This document shows, piece by piece, positions 26,615-40,900 of a stretch of DNA of 64,000 bases. Where the stretch lies: NCBI GenBank assembly GCA_013399855.1, contig VXAY01002882.1:259654-323653 (forward strand), in the 5' to 3' direction. Under the pieces are notes generated by a model. It saw only the letters and a list, made by a program, of their open reading frames with translations, was not told the origin of the DNA and did no database searches. This DNA comes from Oxyruncus cristatus. Taxonomy: Eukaryota > Chordata > Aves > Passeriformes > Cotingidae. Both the position numbers and the translations under genes were made by a program. Numbering within the stretch: the first letter of the stretch is position 1; each line of letters starts with the position of its first letter.

Positions 26615-29600
26615 AAGATTTGGCATGATCAGGGCACTGGTCAAAGGCAATAGAAACAAAACAAATTATGCTTACCTCTCTTCAAATTATGTTTCGTTGT
26701 GTCTGCTGTACAGCCTCCATGCTGACTCATGCCATTACCTCATGGGAAATTCCTCTAAAAAGTAATAAGCAGTATTTTTGTGATGTACATACATGATGTC
26801 ATTACTTGCATCTGGCTTCACCACTGCTGTTGTCCTAATGAAATAACTAGAATTACATTTTCTGAGATATACTGAAACACCAACCAGTAGAGAGAAGGTA
26901 ACAAAGAAATTTGTGGAGGGATGAAGAGGGAAATATTAGGGAAAGATACATTTGTAAAATGGAAGGGAAGAAAAATAAAAAAAAAGTCCTTGGCATTATT
27001 TTTTATGTTATGCAAATGTGAGGAAGAAGAGGAACTGGGAAATTATGCTCCCTTGACTCTCTTTTACCACTACCCTGAATGTTTTTACATTAATAGCCAC
27101 TGGCCAAAAAAATTGTCCAAGGGGCAGTGACCTACTAACTTATTCTCTTCTCTGTGACATACTGACTGTGCACACGAGGTGTTTGTGAAGACAAGTGCTT
27201 GTGGCTACAACAGATTGGATGTTTTTTGACAAAGTATTTTAGTTGTCAGAAAGCAAGGATTCATCAAAGCAGAAACTGCTCATGGGAAGGGACAGGCATT
27301 GAAAGCTCTCTCTATTTTTGAAAGAAAACTTTCTTTAAGATATTTACATTTATTAAACCAACTGATCTGACATTTCCAAGATTAAATCTTCATCTTCTAT
27401 TCCAAAGCAGTTCCCCATTTGAAATTTGAGTTGGTTTAAATGCTTTAAAAACACAAAGATCAAAACACTTGTCACTTCAATAAGAACTATTGCAAAGACA
27501 TGTTCAGTAAGTTCAGTAAGTACTTTCCTCTTTTTTCAGCATGAGAAGCATGTCCAACATCTCCGAGTTCACATTTGGAAAATTCTGAGTTAGGGTCTCT
27601 TCTATGGTCAGGCTCAGCCAAATTCATACAGACAAGCAAGTCCTGTGCTCATGCGACAGGCCTGTGTTATAAGAATTGTGGGAAATGTTTGTATCACGCT
27701 ACCGAAATGGAGAAAATATTCACAGCAAGGGGCCTGAAGGTAACATACTTGCAGTTACCTCTCAGTAACTCATCTGTTGACATACCAGGTATTTATTCTG
27801 TTTCTAAACCCCACCATTTGTCGGATTTCTATTATTTAAGGACAGCTAAACAAACTTTATGCAGAAATCCCTCGTGAACTTCCTGGGGTTAGAGTTTTTC
27901 TTTGCTTGGCTCTTGTCTTCATTTCTGTTCTCTTTCCCATGCTGAGCAATCCTTCCTATTCTGGAACAAATCTTGTGAGATCCTTTTACCTTCACTGCCA
28001 GCACAGATTAGCAGGAACCACCTTGACCCCCTGACTGAGGTAAATTGCATTTTCAGTTTTCCCTCTGATATTGACACAGCCAGAAGAATCTTTGAGGCTG
28101 CAGCTTTGCAGCACTACAAACACAGGGTTTCAGTACTCAGTTTTCCTTTCCACAGATGTATGCTTCTTGCAGTATGGGATCAGTTAGCTGTTCCTGACAG
28201 AGCATGTTACAGTAAACAGTCTCTGGTTTCATCATGCAGGCTCCCCAGCATTTTTTCAGCTGGGAAACATCTGTGAGAACAATGGAGGATACATTGCTGA
28301 CAATAGGTGCAATATCATTTACATTTCTGACAAGCTCTCAGCATTGCTTTATTTCAGCTGAGTTCCTGCCTCCATTATGTGACTGCAATGTGCCTGCCGA
28401 GAGATGAAATGCTGGCTCCCTGACAAAAGCCAAAGCGGGATACACCCACTATTGGTTGAACACAAGGTGACTTTCCCAGCTTATAGAGGCCTGGGAAAAG
28501 ACGTGAATAATGCTGGTGTAAACCACAATATCCAAAAGGTATTGAGCTTTTCCTTACACATATACAACAAAAATAAATAATGGCCCGGTGGTTACTGCTT
28601 GTGCACACAATAAGGGCATATAAGCTTGAGACTGAGTCCTTGCATGTTGCTGGAGAAGCTTCCTTGGGGTGATTGGAATTTTTCTGCACATGAGCAATCC
28701 CTTTGCACTTCTCTGGCAATGGTTTACAGAGTACACTGCTGACCAGCTTCCAGTGGCCTTGTGCTGGTAACCCATGCATTTGCAAGACAAGACAATGCCA
28801 CATCTGTTGTCTAGGGGGTTAGAACAAGTGCAGAGAACATACAGAATAAGAGTGGTGTTGGGCAATAACTGTGGGAGTCCTCAGCTGAAGATCCATTCAC
28901 CAAACAGCCCAACAAGGGCTGACACCTCCATCAGGAAGATGAGATTTGCTCATCTCCCCTTTCACAGCCCCACTGTGCACACTCCCAGAAAATTTCAATG
29001 GAAGATCATGAGTAACCAAGCAGAGGAAAAACTGAGCAGATGCCACAACTCCAGTGCCTCAGCTCAACCACTTTCTCACTTTTATTTGTAAATTCATGCT
29101 GCCTATTCGTGGACTGCATGGCTATTTTTGAGGATTGAACATATTCCTTATCACTTACACAAGACCATACTACACTATCAAATTTGTCCTTCCTCCCCAC
29201 CTCCGGTTACATGTCAACACTGATGTCTTTATACAGTAAACCCACATTAGGGATAGTTTTAATATTGAACATCAGCCATCTCTTCACCTCGGCTCCCAGG
29301 GAGGTCTTTCATCCCAAAATGGGTCCTGCACCACCACAGACAATCTGCAAAGCATGCTCAAGTAGCTATGCCGCAGCTCATGTCAGTCTGCCTGACCCAC
29401 ACAAGAGCTATAGCTGAATAACCCTGGCAGCCCAGCTTTCCAGTTCGTTGAATTATTGATTTTCAAAACACTTTTTCCTGAAAAAAAGAATTGCAGAATT
29501 TACCAGGTCAAGATCTCAAAGCTCTTCAAAACAGAAAAATAAATGAACAGAATGCTCTTCATGAGACCTAGTGCACCAAACATTTCATGTGTTCAGAAGC

Positions 29601-30576
29601 TCTTTCTAAGACTCCAGGCGATGCTGAATTACTCATTAAGAAAAAGTTGCGGTAATATCATTGACTTCAAAAAAGGGATAACAGATAAAAGAAGACAATC
29701 TTGTAAAATAATACTTTCTGCTGTCCAAACTGCAAGGACATTTTTTTCCATATGTAGATCATGTTGGTTTTAGCATGTCACATCCCTATCAACTACCTCT
29801 ACTTGACAGGCACAATAAACCTTATTTTACCTTCTACTGCTCCCCCTTCAGAGTTTAGATGCACCGCTGGATGTTCTTTGCATTAATTGTGCACAAAGTT
29901 GAATATCGTTTCTCAAAGCAGAGTTGCAGTCTAGACAGGACTCATTTTAAACTGCTGGAAGACACTTGGATCAATATAAGTTCAGGGATACAAGCTTCCT
30001 TTATGTACTTATGCCAAGTGCAATGCTCACTAGAAAAAAATCATGCTGTTTATTGCAAGTGGAGATTCAGAAGTTGCAGACAGAAATTCAGCAGTCCAGA
30101 CTCCTCTTTCTAGATGAAAGAGAGTCGCGTTTGTACAGTATTTTGTTGAGATAATTTTGTAATTGTTAGGAAGTGTAGAAACCTGGTCTAGACATTCCAG
30201 TCAAGAGTTCAAAAGAAACCCCAAACTGACTACTCTACTGCTTTGGATGTCTTTCAAAATCACTCCTCTGTGAAACATAAAGCATGACATGAGAGTTTGT
30301 TTCTGGGAACTAAATCACGTTTTGGTTGTATGTGCTTGAGAGACAGAGATCAGTGTGTATGGTGCTGCCTCTGGAGCTCAGGCCCTGTCAGGAGGCTGCT
30401 GCAAAAGAGTCCTCAATTTGTTGTTATAGCAGAGATTTTAGGAGAAGACCAGTGTTGATGAAACCTCTGCCTCTTCAAACTTAGGCAGTTCTGTACAGCA
30501 TTAAAATACTTTCCTGCATTATTGGCTAAAATTTCCCGCCTCCAAGAAGCAGAGGCCCGCAAAGTCTGCCTCAAAG
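26615..30576. other. Unique sequence, no gene recognised
   Basis: Overlapping frames of 100-142 codons occur on both strands between about 27575 and 29091, none with recognisable content. GTTCAGTAA is repeated in tandem near 27502. Nothing else stands out. Confidence 0.55.
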
Positions 30577-31101
30577 TCATAGAATCCTTAAGGTTGGAAG
30601 AGACCTTTAAGATCATCAAGTCCAATCATCAACATAGCACTACCATGTTCACATTGAAACCATGTCCTCAAGCACCATATCCCCACGTTTTTTGAACACT
30701 TCCAGGCGTGGTGACTCCACCACTTCACTGGGCAGTCCATTCCAGTGCTCTACAACCCTTTCCATGAAGAAATTCTTTTCTCCTTGCTGCAACTGAAGGC
30801 CATTTCCTTTGTCCTGTCACTTGTCACCCGGGAGAAGAGACAACCTCCTTGAATCAGCCTCTAGAGAGAAATAAGGTCACCCCTCAGCTTTCTTTTCTCC
30901 AATCTGAACAAGCCCAGCTTCCTCACCTGCTCCTCATAGGACTTGTGCTCCAGACCCTTCATCAGCTCAGTTGCCTTTTTCTGGCAGCACTTCAGCATCT
31001 CAACGTCCTTCTTGCAGTGAGAGACCCAAAACTGAATGCAGGATTCGATGTGTAGACTCCAAGTGCTGAGTACAGTGAGATGATCACTTCCCTAGTCCTG
31101 C
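30577..31101 (-). mobile_element. CR1 LINE, 5'-truncated 3' portion
   Basis: The block starts TCATAGAATCCTTAAGGTTG and continues GAAGAGACCTTTAAGATCATC, the reverse complement of the CR1 3' end. It then follows the CR1 antisense order through AACACTTCCAGG, CTGGGCAGTCCATTCCAGTG, AAGAAATTCTT, the CTCCTCATAGGACTTGTGCTC segment and GATCACTTCCCTAGTCCTGC, where the similarity stops. This is about 525 bases covering the 3' untranslated region and the end of ORF2. The reading frame is broken, so it is a dead copy. It is the best preserved CR1 in the window. Confidence 0.93.
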
Positions 31102-34100
31102 AGGTGACCAGGGAGCTGCTGGGAGGAGAAGGGCTGGAGGTGCTCCACACCTGCAGATCCTGTGGCAAAGGGTGGCTGGAGGAGGGCAAGCAAGATGCCA
31201 GTTCAGCCACTGGCTCTGCAAAGCTAAGGACTGTGAAATGGATAGATTTGAGGAATTTGTTTTGCATGTCATCCTGAATTATGTTGCCCTGTTTGTTTAC
31301 TTAATATTATTGTTAAAGACGACCAATTTATGTTTGTAAGTGATGAAAATTAGGCCCAAGACACAAAAAAGTTTAATTTTTCTGAATTGCTGAACAATGG
31401 CCTAAGATAATGATTTATTACTAATCATTAAAAATTTTAACCCATCCCTTGTGACTGCCTAAGATGCATATGTAGAACAAGTAGAAACACTTTAGATTCA
31501 AAAGATAGGTAATTATCTTTCAGTGTTTTACTCATAATTTTGAGAACTTTGTAAACTCTTAGCAATACATTTGCAAATTTTATTTTTTTTCACAGTTTCA
31601 CCATCCTAGCCCTGATATTGCTGAAAATGCTGTTAAAGGACAAAAAGCCCCTACATTTCTTATGAAGAAAGTCAATGCATTATTATACCTTCATGACCTC
31701 TGTAATTTGGATATTCATTGAAAGAGTAAGGTCTTTTAAAATGTTTTGGAGGACCCTTGAAAAATCCTCCAAAACCTTCTAGAGTCAGACGCAGAGTGGC
31801 TTCGCTTTGATCTTTTGCTTTCTTTGCCAGTCCACCTAGCATTGCCAAAGAAAGAAAATTACAAATCACAGCATCACGTTGCAGCTAACACTTTATCTGT
31901 AAAAGCGGTGCTTACATTGCCACAATACATGGGAGACGTCTCCAGCCATCCAGCTTTTTTCTGCTTCTTTCTCAGCTGTAACTTCTCTTAGCCTCTTACT
32001 ATCAGAGAACAGGTGGAGCAAAGCCTCCAAGTGGAAATTTATTGCTCTGCCTCTAATTTAGGAAATCTATCCAGATAAAAAACTTGCTCTTCCACAAAAA
32101 GTTTATTTAGTAAGCATTTCTGACATGGTCCAAAGTAAGAAATGACAGCGTGCAGGAGAACACCAAGAAAAGGTTGATTTCAAATGTTTTTCATGTTGTT
32201 GGATGACTGCATGCTATTCTTGCCTGCAATAATAAAATTTGATCGTACATCTGAGTCACTCTGCTTTGCAACTCCTACATGATAAAAATAAAATACACTC
32301 ATTTATAGTTACTTATTTTTATGAACACCGGGAACATGCTGCCAGAAGCGCTTGCATATTTTCAGGCATTTTTCTTGCAAAGCCACATTCTTTTGATTAC
32401 CTGCATTCCCCCACCTGTTATTGCTCATCAGAGCTGGGCTGCTTATAGTTTCTCATTAGCAGAATTTGACTCAAAACAATTGCATTCTTTGGATATGAAG
32501 ATAAATTCTTTCATCATAGCAGAGGAATTCATCTGCACAAATGTCATTGATGTGATGCTGCCTTCTCATTAATAAGCACGTTAAAGTCACAACCCACACA
32601 AGTTCCCAGTGCTGGTTATCTGAACACGATCAACTCTGATGAGTAGGACTCAATGTATGCTACAGTGAAAATACAGAATGCAGAAATTCCTTTCTCTTGT
32701 CTGAAAAGAAGCTAGCTAAAGCTAACAACCTTTGTTCTTGGCGTATATATTTTTTGCCTTCAATTCAGACTATATTAGGTAATAAGAAACAATTGCTGAT
32801 CACAGAATTGTGATGCAAAATGGAAAAAAAACGAAAGCAAAGTTTTTATATCAGTGCATCAAGCAGGAACAGATCAGTACACAACCTCTTCTGAACAACA
32901 TGAACTTGCAATGCAACAGTGAGAGAAGGTGCAGAGTTCACAGAGGCCCCAGAAGTCGAACTCTTCTCACTTGCATATTGTTGATTTGCAGCGATGCCTA
33001 CTATCCTGGGGAGGCCCTTGAAGTGCTCAGACTTACAGCCCATACGCTGGTTTTCTGCCCACTAGCTGAACCTGGTGCTAAAGATGCTGGTGTGGCAGGT
33101 AAAAGGGTAACAGCTCTGGAGACGGAAGAAGCAATATCACCAGCAGATCTGGTAAGGATACAGAGGGCACATGCACCTGCAGCTCCCAGAGGAACTGGGC
33201 TCAGCAGAATCATCTCCCTCTCTAGAGCTGTGGAAGGGCACTAGTAAAATCGCAAATGAAAGTGCAAGCCTGGATACAGGCAGACATGTATTCTGGGGCA
33301 GGCTGTCTGGGAGATGTGAAACCTTGCTAGAGATATCTTATGTTGCTGATGCAAACACAATTTCATCTACCTTCATTTATTTTTCTTTAAGTTTTTGAAA
33401 GTCTCTGTGCACAGCTATAGTCACAAAATTTATAAACTGCCCGATTTCCTGTCCTACTGACATTCATGGCCCACATTTGGAGTGTTCTACTTGCCCAGCT
33501 ATTGTCCTGAATGGACCATCTATGGACTGTCTGAACATGGCAGACCTTGTAAGTACCGGTGTAGTCCATCTCCAGTTGCTACATTAGTTTCTCTGACAGA
33601 CTAGAATTGGCAAAACAGGGTTTCTCACAGACAATCCACTATAACTCTATCATTTGGGAGAGGAAAAAGTGGATCATGAGAGATTAAATCCATGGGCAGA
33701 TGAAACATACAACAAAGTAAACAAAGACTAAGTATGGTGGGGGATAAGAAGAGTTCTGGAATAAGAGTTGTGCTGTAACAGTTCTGGGGAAATGAACAGG
33801 TGAGAAACTCAGCAGAGACAAAGAAACAGCTAGGGGGATTAATAGATATGCCCTGGGAGATGAAAAAAATTGTCAGATCTTCTAAGAGAAAAGCTCAGGA
33901 AGGTAGCAATGCCAACTCTGTTGAGGAAGGATGAGAAACAGAGAGCCCAAGATAAGCAGTAGGAAGATGAATACCAGGAATAACCAAAAGGCAATGCCAG
34001 GCTTGAGTAAGAAGTGAAGGAAGCCAACAGAAGCGCCAACAGTCTGAGAAATAACCTTGAGGAGACAATTAACATGAAAGACATCTCATGGGAGCCAGGA

Positions 34101-36294
34101 GCTGTGATTTGGAGATCAAGATATAAGACTCTTTCTTCAGGTCACACTAAAACTTAGGCATTCTCTGGTATTGAAGGTCTTTGCCTAGGTTTCTCAAAGC
34201 AAGCAGATGACAATTTTTTCTGCTTCTACAACATGCATGTTGCACATGCTAGATTTACAAACAGTAGTAGCTTTCAGTGTAGTTGGTGGACACTACGCAA
34301 AATTGATTAGAAGTATTATGAAATCACAGCCCTTACTCAACCCAATACAGGCTCTAAAAATATAAAATCATACAAACCCTTATATATGAAAATATTAAAT
34401 ACAAAGTACTCCTGCAGAATTCATAATAATCTGAGGACACATGAGCTTCTCTTCTTACCCTCTCACTCCTCCAAGGGTGCTGGAAGCTGGTGCAACCCTA
34501 GCACAGATTTTCTCTCAGGTAGTTTCTCTCCACTTCTTTAGCCTGACATACTATGGCATGGACCTGGAAAGAAAACAAGACACCCACAAGTCCCTCATGC
34601 ATTATAGTCCTTAGCTGGCACCCTGCATTCAGTGACTCATCACATGCAAAAAACTGTAAACATGGAAAGGTAGGGAATCTGAGAAGAGCAAACACCTCCA
34701 CTCAAGCAGGTATACACAAGTGAGTTATCTTCTTCTATCACAGGTTCTTAAGCTTAGGAATCACCATCTCATCTCTCTCAGAAGGACTGTATTTTTCAGG
34801 AGATTTTCTTGAGACTTTTCTGTATCCTAAGAACAGGCCATTCCCTAATCTATTGCAACAGCAAATCCCTGGCCATTTTTTAGACTTAGAGTCACCAGAG
34901 TGCCCTGTCATTCTGCAGGCAACTTGATGGCACCAATGGCTCCCTCTGGCCAATAAGTGTTTAAGTATGTACGTATTATGTAGTATTTCTACACTTGGGG
35001 TGTAATTCTGCACAGCCTCTGAAGATTGTAAAGTTATTCAGTGCAGTGCAAAGTCCAAAGGTCCCCTCTTTGGAAGAAGAAACTCTTGGCACATCTTTCT
35101 TTATCCCACAGTAAATGATGTTGCAGAGTACGCAGCACTAGCAAATCCAAAGAAATTTCCCCCTTACTGAGACATCTTTCTCTTACTGCAAAGCATGGCT
35201 AGTTCTGGACATGTTTGGTGCTTTTCTTGGTCCCTTATTCAATAGCTAAACCATTAGGTGCTTTGATCTAAAGATGCCATCCTCGACACCACTGTGTACA
35301 CAAGGAAGTACAAGGGAGGTTCTTTCGATTTAGAGATATGCTATGAAACAACAGGCTTTTCTAGGTTTGTAACTTTCCCAGGAGATAGCACTTACACTGC
35401 CTTTGCAGAGGTCAGTGACTAAGAAAGTGATTTTCTAGCATGGCATTGTGACATGGCATTACCACAACTTTTGATTTCATGAATCTAAAAGGACAGGATT
35501 TACCAGACAAATGCAAACAAATACTGCTTTGAGGAAAGCTGCTCTTCCTTTCCAGCTCCTAAACTACCTTCTCAGTGTTTTCAAGGGCAAATATTTAAAG
35601 TTTACCAATAAAAATATTTGCTATTGGCTCAATACCTCTACTTCTTTCTTAAAATATCTGCTATGAAAGCAACACCTTCTTGTCCCTATGCCTGTATGGT
35701 TTTAGAAAGAGCAGCAGAAGAGAAAAGTTTCACCATCTCTTCTCTGTTATTTGTCATTTTCTGTATTTATTCACTCACAGCGGTAGGATGAGGAACATTT
35801 AATATGTAAATTAATGAAGTGGCAATATGAGTAATTTTACACCCTTGTATTTTGAACATATTAAGTACAAAGTGAATGTTAGCATTAGCTGGTGAGTCAG
35901 CTCCTCTGAGCACAGGAAGAACTGAGAACATATTCAACATACAAATTTCTATCATTCCTATTAAAATGCAAATATTTGTTCAAAAACCCTTATGATTAAT
36001 TGGCATGAAGATTGCATTAGGTAAAAAATGAGTCATAGTGCTAGAATACCAGCAGAATAAGGGCTCTTTCACTGTGTTTTTTACTAGCAGGGATGGATAT
36101 TAAAATTATTCCCTTTCTTGGGCTTAATACACCAGTTCATCTGCCCCACCACAGTGACTGTGACAGTACCCGGCAGCTGGGGCTCAGGAACATGACAAAT
36201 AGGGCAAGGACCTTTCTGTTGATATATCTTCTCAGCTTCTCTCAGTGATTTAGGGACTTTTCAAGCTGAAAGTTGTGCCAGTGATGGACTATGA
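31102..36294. other. Unique sequence, no gene recognised
   Basis: A 144-codon plus-strand frame at 32810-33244 contains a segment (32992-33098) with a fair acceptor (TTGATTTGCAG) and a donor (CAG|GTAAAA). One of its three frames is open, but the product is unrecognised. A purine-rich stretch lies at about 33650-34130. I see no repeat family or RNA gene. Confidence 0.5.
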
Positions 36295-37940
36295 TCCGTG
36301 AAGCTGCTCAAGCTCTTTTTTAATCCATTTATGCTTTTAACATATCCATTACAACAGACACCTTAATTTGATTATGTATATTTTTGGACAGATAGTTTCC
36401 ATTTCATTTAATTATAACGCTTTACATGATCCCATCAATCTCTTGCACTGTGGGAAATTATGCTTTACTCACCCTCTCTGTGCCATTTATACACTTCAGT
36501 ATTTCTACCATGTCCTTCACAGTTATGTGAAGTTACCTCTTATAATCTGAGATGAAGTGCCCCACTTTATTTCTCTTCTGACAGAAGTGGTTCCATACAT
36601 CTGTTCAGCTTGACATCTTCTACTTTTACTGCTACTTTTCTGAAAAAAGGTGACCAGGTTTCCATGGAATACTCAAGGCATAGATAAACTGTGGCTTTCC
36701 AGTAGCACAGAGCAGATTTTAGGGTTTTTTCTTGTTCTTCTCTATTTATTGTTAATATTTGAGAACACTCACAGCTATGTTACTGACAAAGCTAATACCT
36801 CTGCCTGGAAACCATCCCCTGCTTACACTTAAACCATATAACTAGAAGACAGTAATAATTTTTAACATTATTACTGGGGGGTTAACTTATAACAAAACAA
36901 TGCTTTCAAAAGTCCTTATGGAGTGCTAATTTAGAGGCTGTTGTGAACTCATCATAATAACTATTCATTTCCCATATGCATTACTTCTTACTTGCTAGCA
37001 TTAAATTTGATTTACCCTTTTATCATCATGTTTTTCAACACTCTCAGACCTTTCTGGGACCCTGTGCCATCAGCTTATGACTGGTCTGCCTAATAACTAT
37101 GCCTGATCTGCAAATTTGCCAACTCATACCAGATCATTTAACAGCAAGCTGGTCAGCACATGTCGGTATTGGAGAAGCTTGAGATGGACTTTCATTCCTG
37201 CTAGCAATCTTTGTTGTGAAAGATGATTTTGTTATTACTTCTTATCTGGTAGTTAGTTGCTTTTCCACATAAAAAAAATAAGCTCTCTTGCCCTGTGAGA
37301 ACTTAAGTGTACTATTCTTCCAGAAAGAACCATGTCAGAGCCTTTTATTTATAATCAGATTCATAATTTGGATCTACATATGTGAAACATTTCTGCTCCA
37401 TCAAGGAATTCTACTAGATTTGAGAGGCATTATCTGCAAAAAACACTATTTCTGCTCCAAAAGGTAGACAAAAGTACATATGATAAAGGTTTAGTAGTTA
37501 ATGTTCAGTTCCACTATTTTGTTGCAGTTATAAGTTTGCAGGGTACAGGTGCCAGGCATTTTGGTATATGTCTCCAGTGATATTTCTCCACACCTTTTTT
37601 TAAAGATTAGCACCATGCTAGTTATCTTCTGTGCCTACGGAACTTTGTTTAAGCAACATAAATATTTATATCAGAATCCATCTTTAATTCTTGCCCAGTT
37701 CCACCTGCTCATATGAATTTTTTATTTTTTTTTTTTACTATTGTTTTTACCAGTGCCTTCTAAAACATTTCTTTCTAAAATTTACCCCTAAATTGATAGT
37801 GAAAACTCTAGATTCTCTCTTTCTGTAGTGAGAGACTGCTGGGCAAAACCCCTTCTCCATGGCCAGTACCAGTTGCAACAATTAATCTGGCTTTTCTATA
37901 GTGACTCTTTTTCTCTTTAGCGCTCCCTCAAATGAAAAAG
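36295..37940 (-). mobile_element. Ancient CR1-type LINE, long decayed copy
   Basis: Reading the plus strand, segment after segment follows the antisense order of the old amniote CR1 reverse-transcriptase region. These include CATTTATACACTTC..ATTTCTACCATGTCC (36485-36515), GGTGACCAGG..ACTCAAGGCATAGATAAA (36649-36690), ATCTGCAAATTTGCCAACTC (37107-37126), CATCAAGGAATTCTA (37400-37414) followed by TTTGAGAGGCAT, and TTAGCACCATGCTAGTTATC (37607-37626). A weaker match runs to the CTTTAGCGCTCCCTC segment at about 37916-37930. The copy is about 1.6 kb and riddled with substitutions and indels, so no frame survives. The family is older than the CR1 at 30577. The right end is approximate. Confidence 0.7.
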
Positions 37941-40900
37941 AAAATAGAAAACCTTAATGCTGCCTAACTTACATCTTGAAATGGGTTGCATGTACTGCTC
38001 AGAAGTAACACAGTAATTGTTTTTCTCCTGCAGCTTTTCTCCTGTAGCTCCTTGAGCTTTTCCACTGTCACAGTGTTTCCAGCACTCCTGTTACCTTGTC
38101 TACGGTCCTTCCATTTTATGGTTGCTGTTCATCAGCTTAGCTGTTACCTGATGCTGTAACGTATATTCTAAAATCATGCTATGTAGAGATAGAATTTCAG
38201 GTCACAGTAATTACACCACACGTTTCCTGCAGCTGGCCTTGTACATGTGTTATACCTTCATGGTATGTTGTCTTATTTTTTATATTTCTTCCAGTAAGTT
38301 TGTGAAATGCTTATTCTAATTATTACTTCTTAGGTTTATGTATCATTATTTGTCCCAAATCTTGAGAGAATTTCAGTGTATCTGTGGGTAGGTATATAAA
38401 TCTGCATGTTCTATGTATTTGCATTATGGAGTGCAAGCTCTTTTTGCTGTGGCAAAAATCAGTATGTCTTAAAGGATGAGATATTCTGTATCAGGGCTAA
38501 GCTATTTGAATCAGGTATGTTAAGCATGTTAACCACACCACACATCAAAGAAGTAATGATTAAATGTTATAAGGTAATTTCTTCTCAGACAAATTATCAC
38601 AAGATATCTCACAGTGGCATCACTGAGCTATGAGCAAAAGTGTCCATAAGTAAAGCATCAAATTCTCATTATCACTGACTCTGCTATCAAAGCTTGTCGT
38701 ACAAAAATATGTAGACATTTTAAATTGAGATCAAATGATATTCAAATTATAGTAACCCAAAGCAATCATCTTAATATTGTTAAGTTTATACATCTTCTCA
38801 AGATTAGAAAGGAAATTTTAATGTACTTTTCATCTTTACTTTCTTTTTAAATCCTTGCCAAATCATTTTCTTTCATCATTGATACACACTGCATCATCAT
38901 TATAGCCAGGTTGTGCAAGAGTGCAGAGCTAATTTTCTTCTGCAAAAAACTATGGAGCAGTCATAAAATGCATAGTTACTGTTGTGATTTTTTTGTAACA
39001 CTGTGAAAAAGAAGTTCTTGTTCTGAGCTTTGGTATACAGGATCCTACAATATGGATTTGGAAACAGAGACACAAATTATAAAGACTGTACCAAGGTGCT
39101 GGGAGAAGGTAGCAAATGTGAATGAGCACTTGGTGCTAACATGTTTATGTGGTTGTGCGGTAGTGAACAGCTCCTTCCTTGCACAGCATGACTGGCATTG
39201 GCATGAATCAAATCAGGTCTCTTTCTTCTTCAGGAGGTAGTTAATGGAGACCTAACCACTTCTTGGAGTCTTTATTTTCACCACATTTCACCATGTATCT
39301 CCCCTGCCATTGCACAGACAGACTAAATTTCAACTCCTAGATGCTTAAGCTAGCAGCCTGTTTTCAGCAAAGACAAGCCATGCTGCAGGGACAGTTATTC
39401 AAAAAAGTTCCTTGGCTCAGTTGTTACCACCACTACACGGAGTGGGTCTGCAAGTGGACAGCTCTTCACACCTTTTTCCACAAGGACATAGATGCTTATT
39501 TAATTGATGCCCACACAATGCATTTAAGCCTCTGCTTAATCCCCTTAGTATTCTTAATGCCAAAGAAACTTGAAGGCAGTGTGAAGTGCTTAATATGAAG
39601 TGCAGTCGGAAAGCAACAAAACTATGCAGAGATAGACCTGCCTAGAAAAACAGACAGTGTTATCTCTCCTTTCACACCCCTACCTCTATGAATGCATCAG
39701 AAGTGTTGTTTGACTAATCACTTCTTTCCAGGAAGGTGGTGTCAAAAAGTATTATCTGTTGGATAGCTGTAAGTATTTCACACATAAATGAATGCAGCAT
39801 CAGATATGAGAAATGTGAGAGGGTTAATAAAATATTTAAACATCTCAACTTCCATGGACTCCCTTAAAGATAGCACCATCAGGAATGGGGACATTCACAC
39901 TACTGAGTTAAGAATAACTCCTGTCTGGAGACTATGTACTGTTATTCATGCTGAACAGGTTTACCCAGCTCTATAAAGACGGTTTGTAATCAGAACTTCC
40001 CAGTATATTCATGGTGAAGAAGTCTCCTTACCTTCTGAACTTGAAAAGTGTCTGAGCACAACTTATCCAGTAAAATAAAACATGCAGCATATCAATAAAC
40101 TCAGTTCTTAATTAGCTTTCCTTCTGTCTCCATTTCTAATACTGACAGATCTTAAATGGGCTTTTTGTTATGACTATTGACTTTAACCTTTTGAAATATT
40201 GCTGAGTGGTGACCAGAGGGGTGGAGGTGGAATTAGATTCAGCAGCACTTATGCCATCATCTGTTTGGTATGTTACTTCCTTTCACTCTGATGTTGGGAA
40301 GATCACACCCAGCCTTCACATTCCTCTTCAACAAGTTGTGTCAAGGAAAGGGGAGAAAGGAAACTGTCCCACATACCACTGGTTATCAGACAGGAAGGTC
40401 TTATTGAGGATGTTGGGTTGTAATTTCTATAGAAATAAGCCCTTCCTTGTGTCAGTCCTAGGTCTTGCTGCTATAATCATTTCAACAACATCAACTTAAG
40501 AAGTGAGGGCTCGAGAGATAATACTGTATTCTCTGGGATTATTTAATGCTCTTGGCTTATATATAAAAGGAATGTCAAATTCTTAAACTTAACAGCAGTA
40601 ATAAACCCGTAAAACTGAAATGAAATAATGGAGTTCGTTTTGGCTGGAATTCCAGAGAGAGAGATTAAGGTGATTGAAACAGACAAGGTACCAGAGCATG
40701 TGAAATAACTTGCTCAGTATCATACAATAGCAGCCCATTCATAACTAGCTGAAATTAGAAACTCTATTTTCTCATTAATAAATTTGAGACATATGTATTA
40801 TTATATTTTATCTACAACTTTTCTGTTGTTTAGCAATAGGCTTAAGAGCAGTAGTAAATAAACAGAAGACAATGTCACAAAATGCACCATGACAGTCATA

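Noticed and set aside
25796..26659. Reading frames of 261-287 codons on both strands
   Set aside because: They run through the N gap; almost all residues are undetermined.
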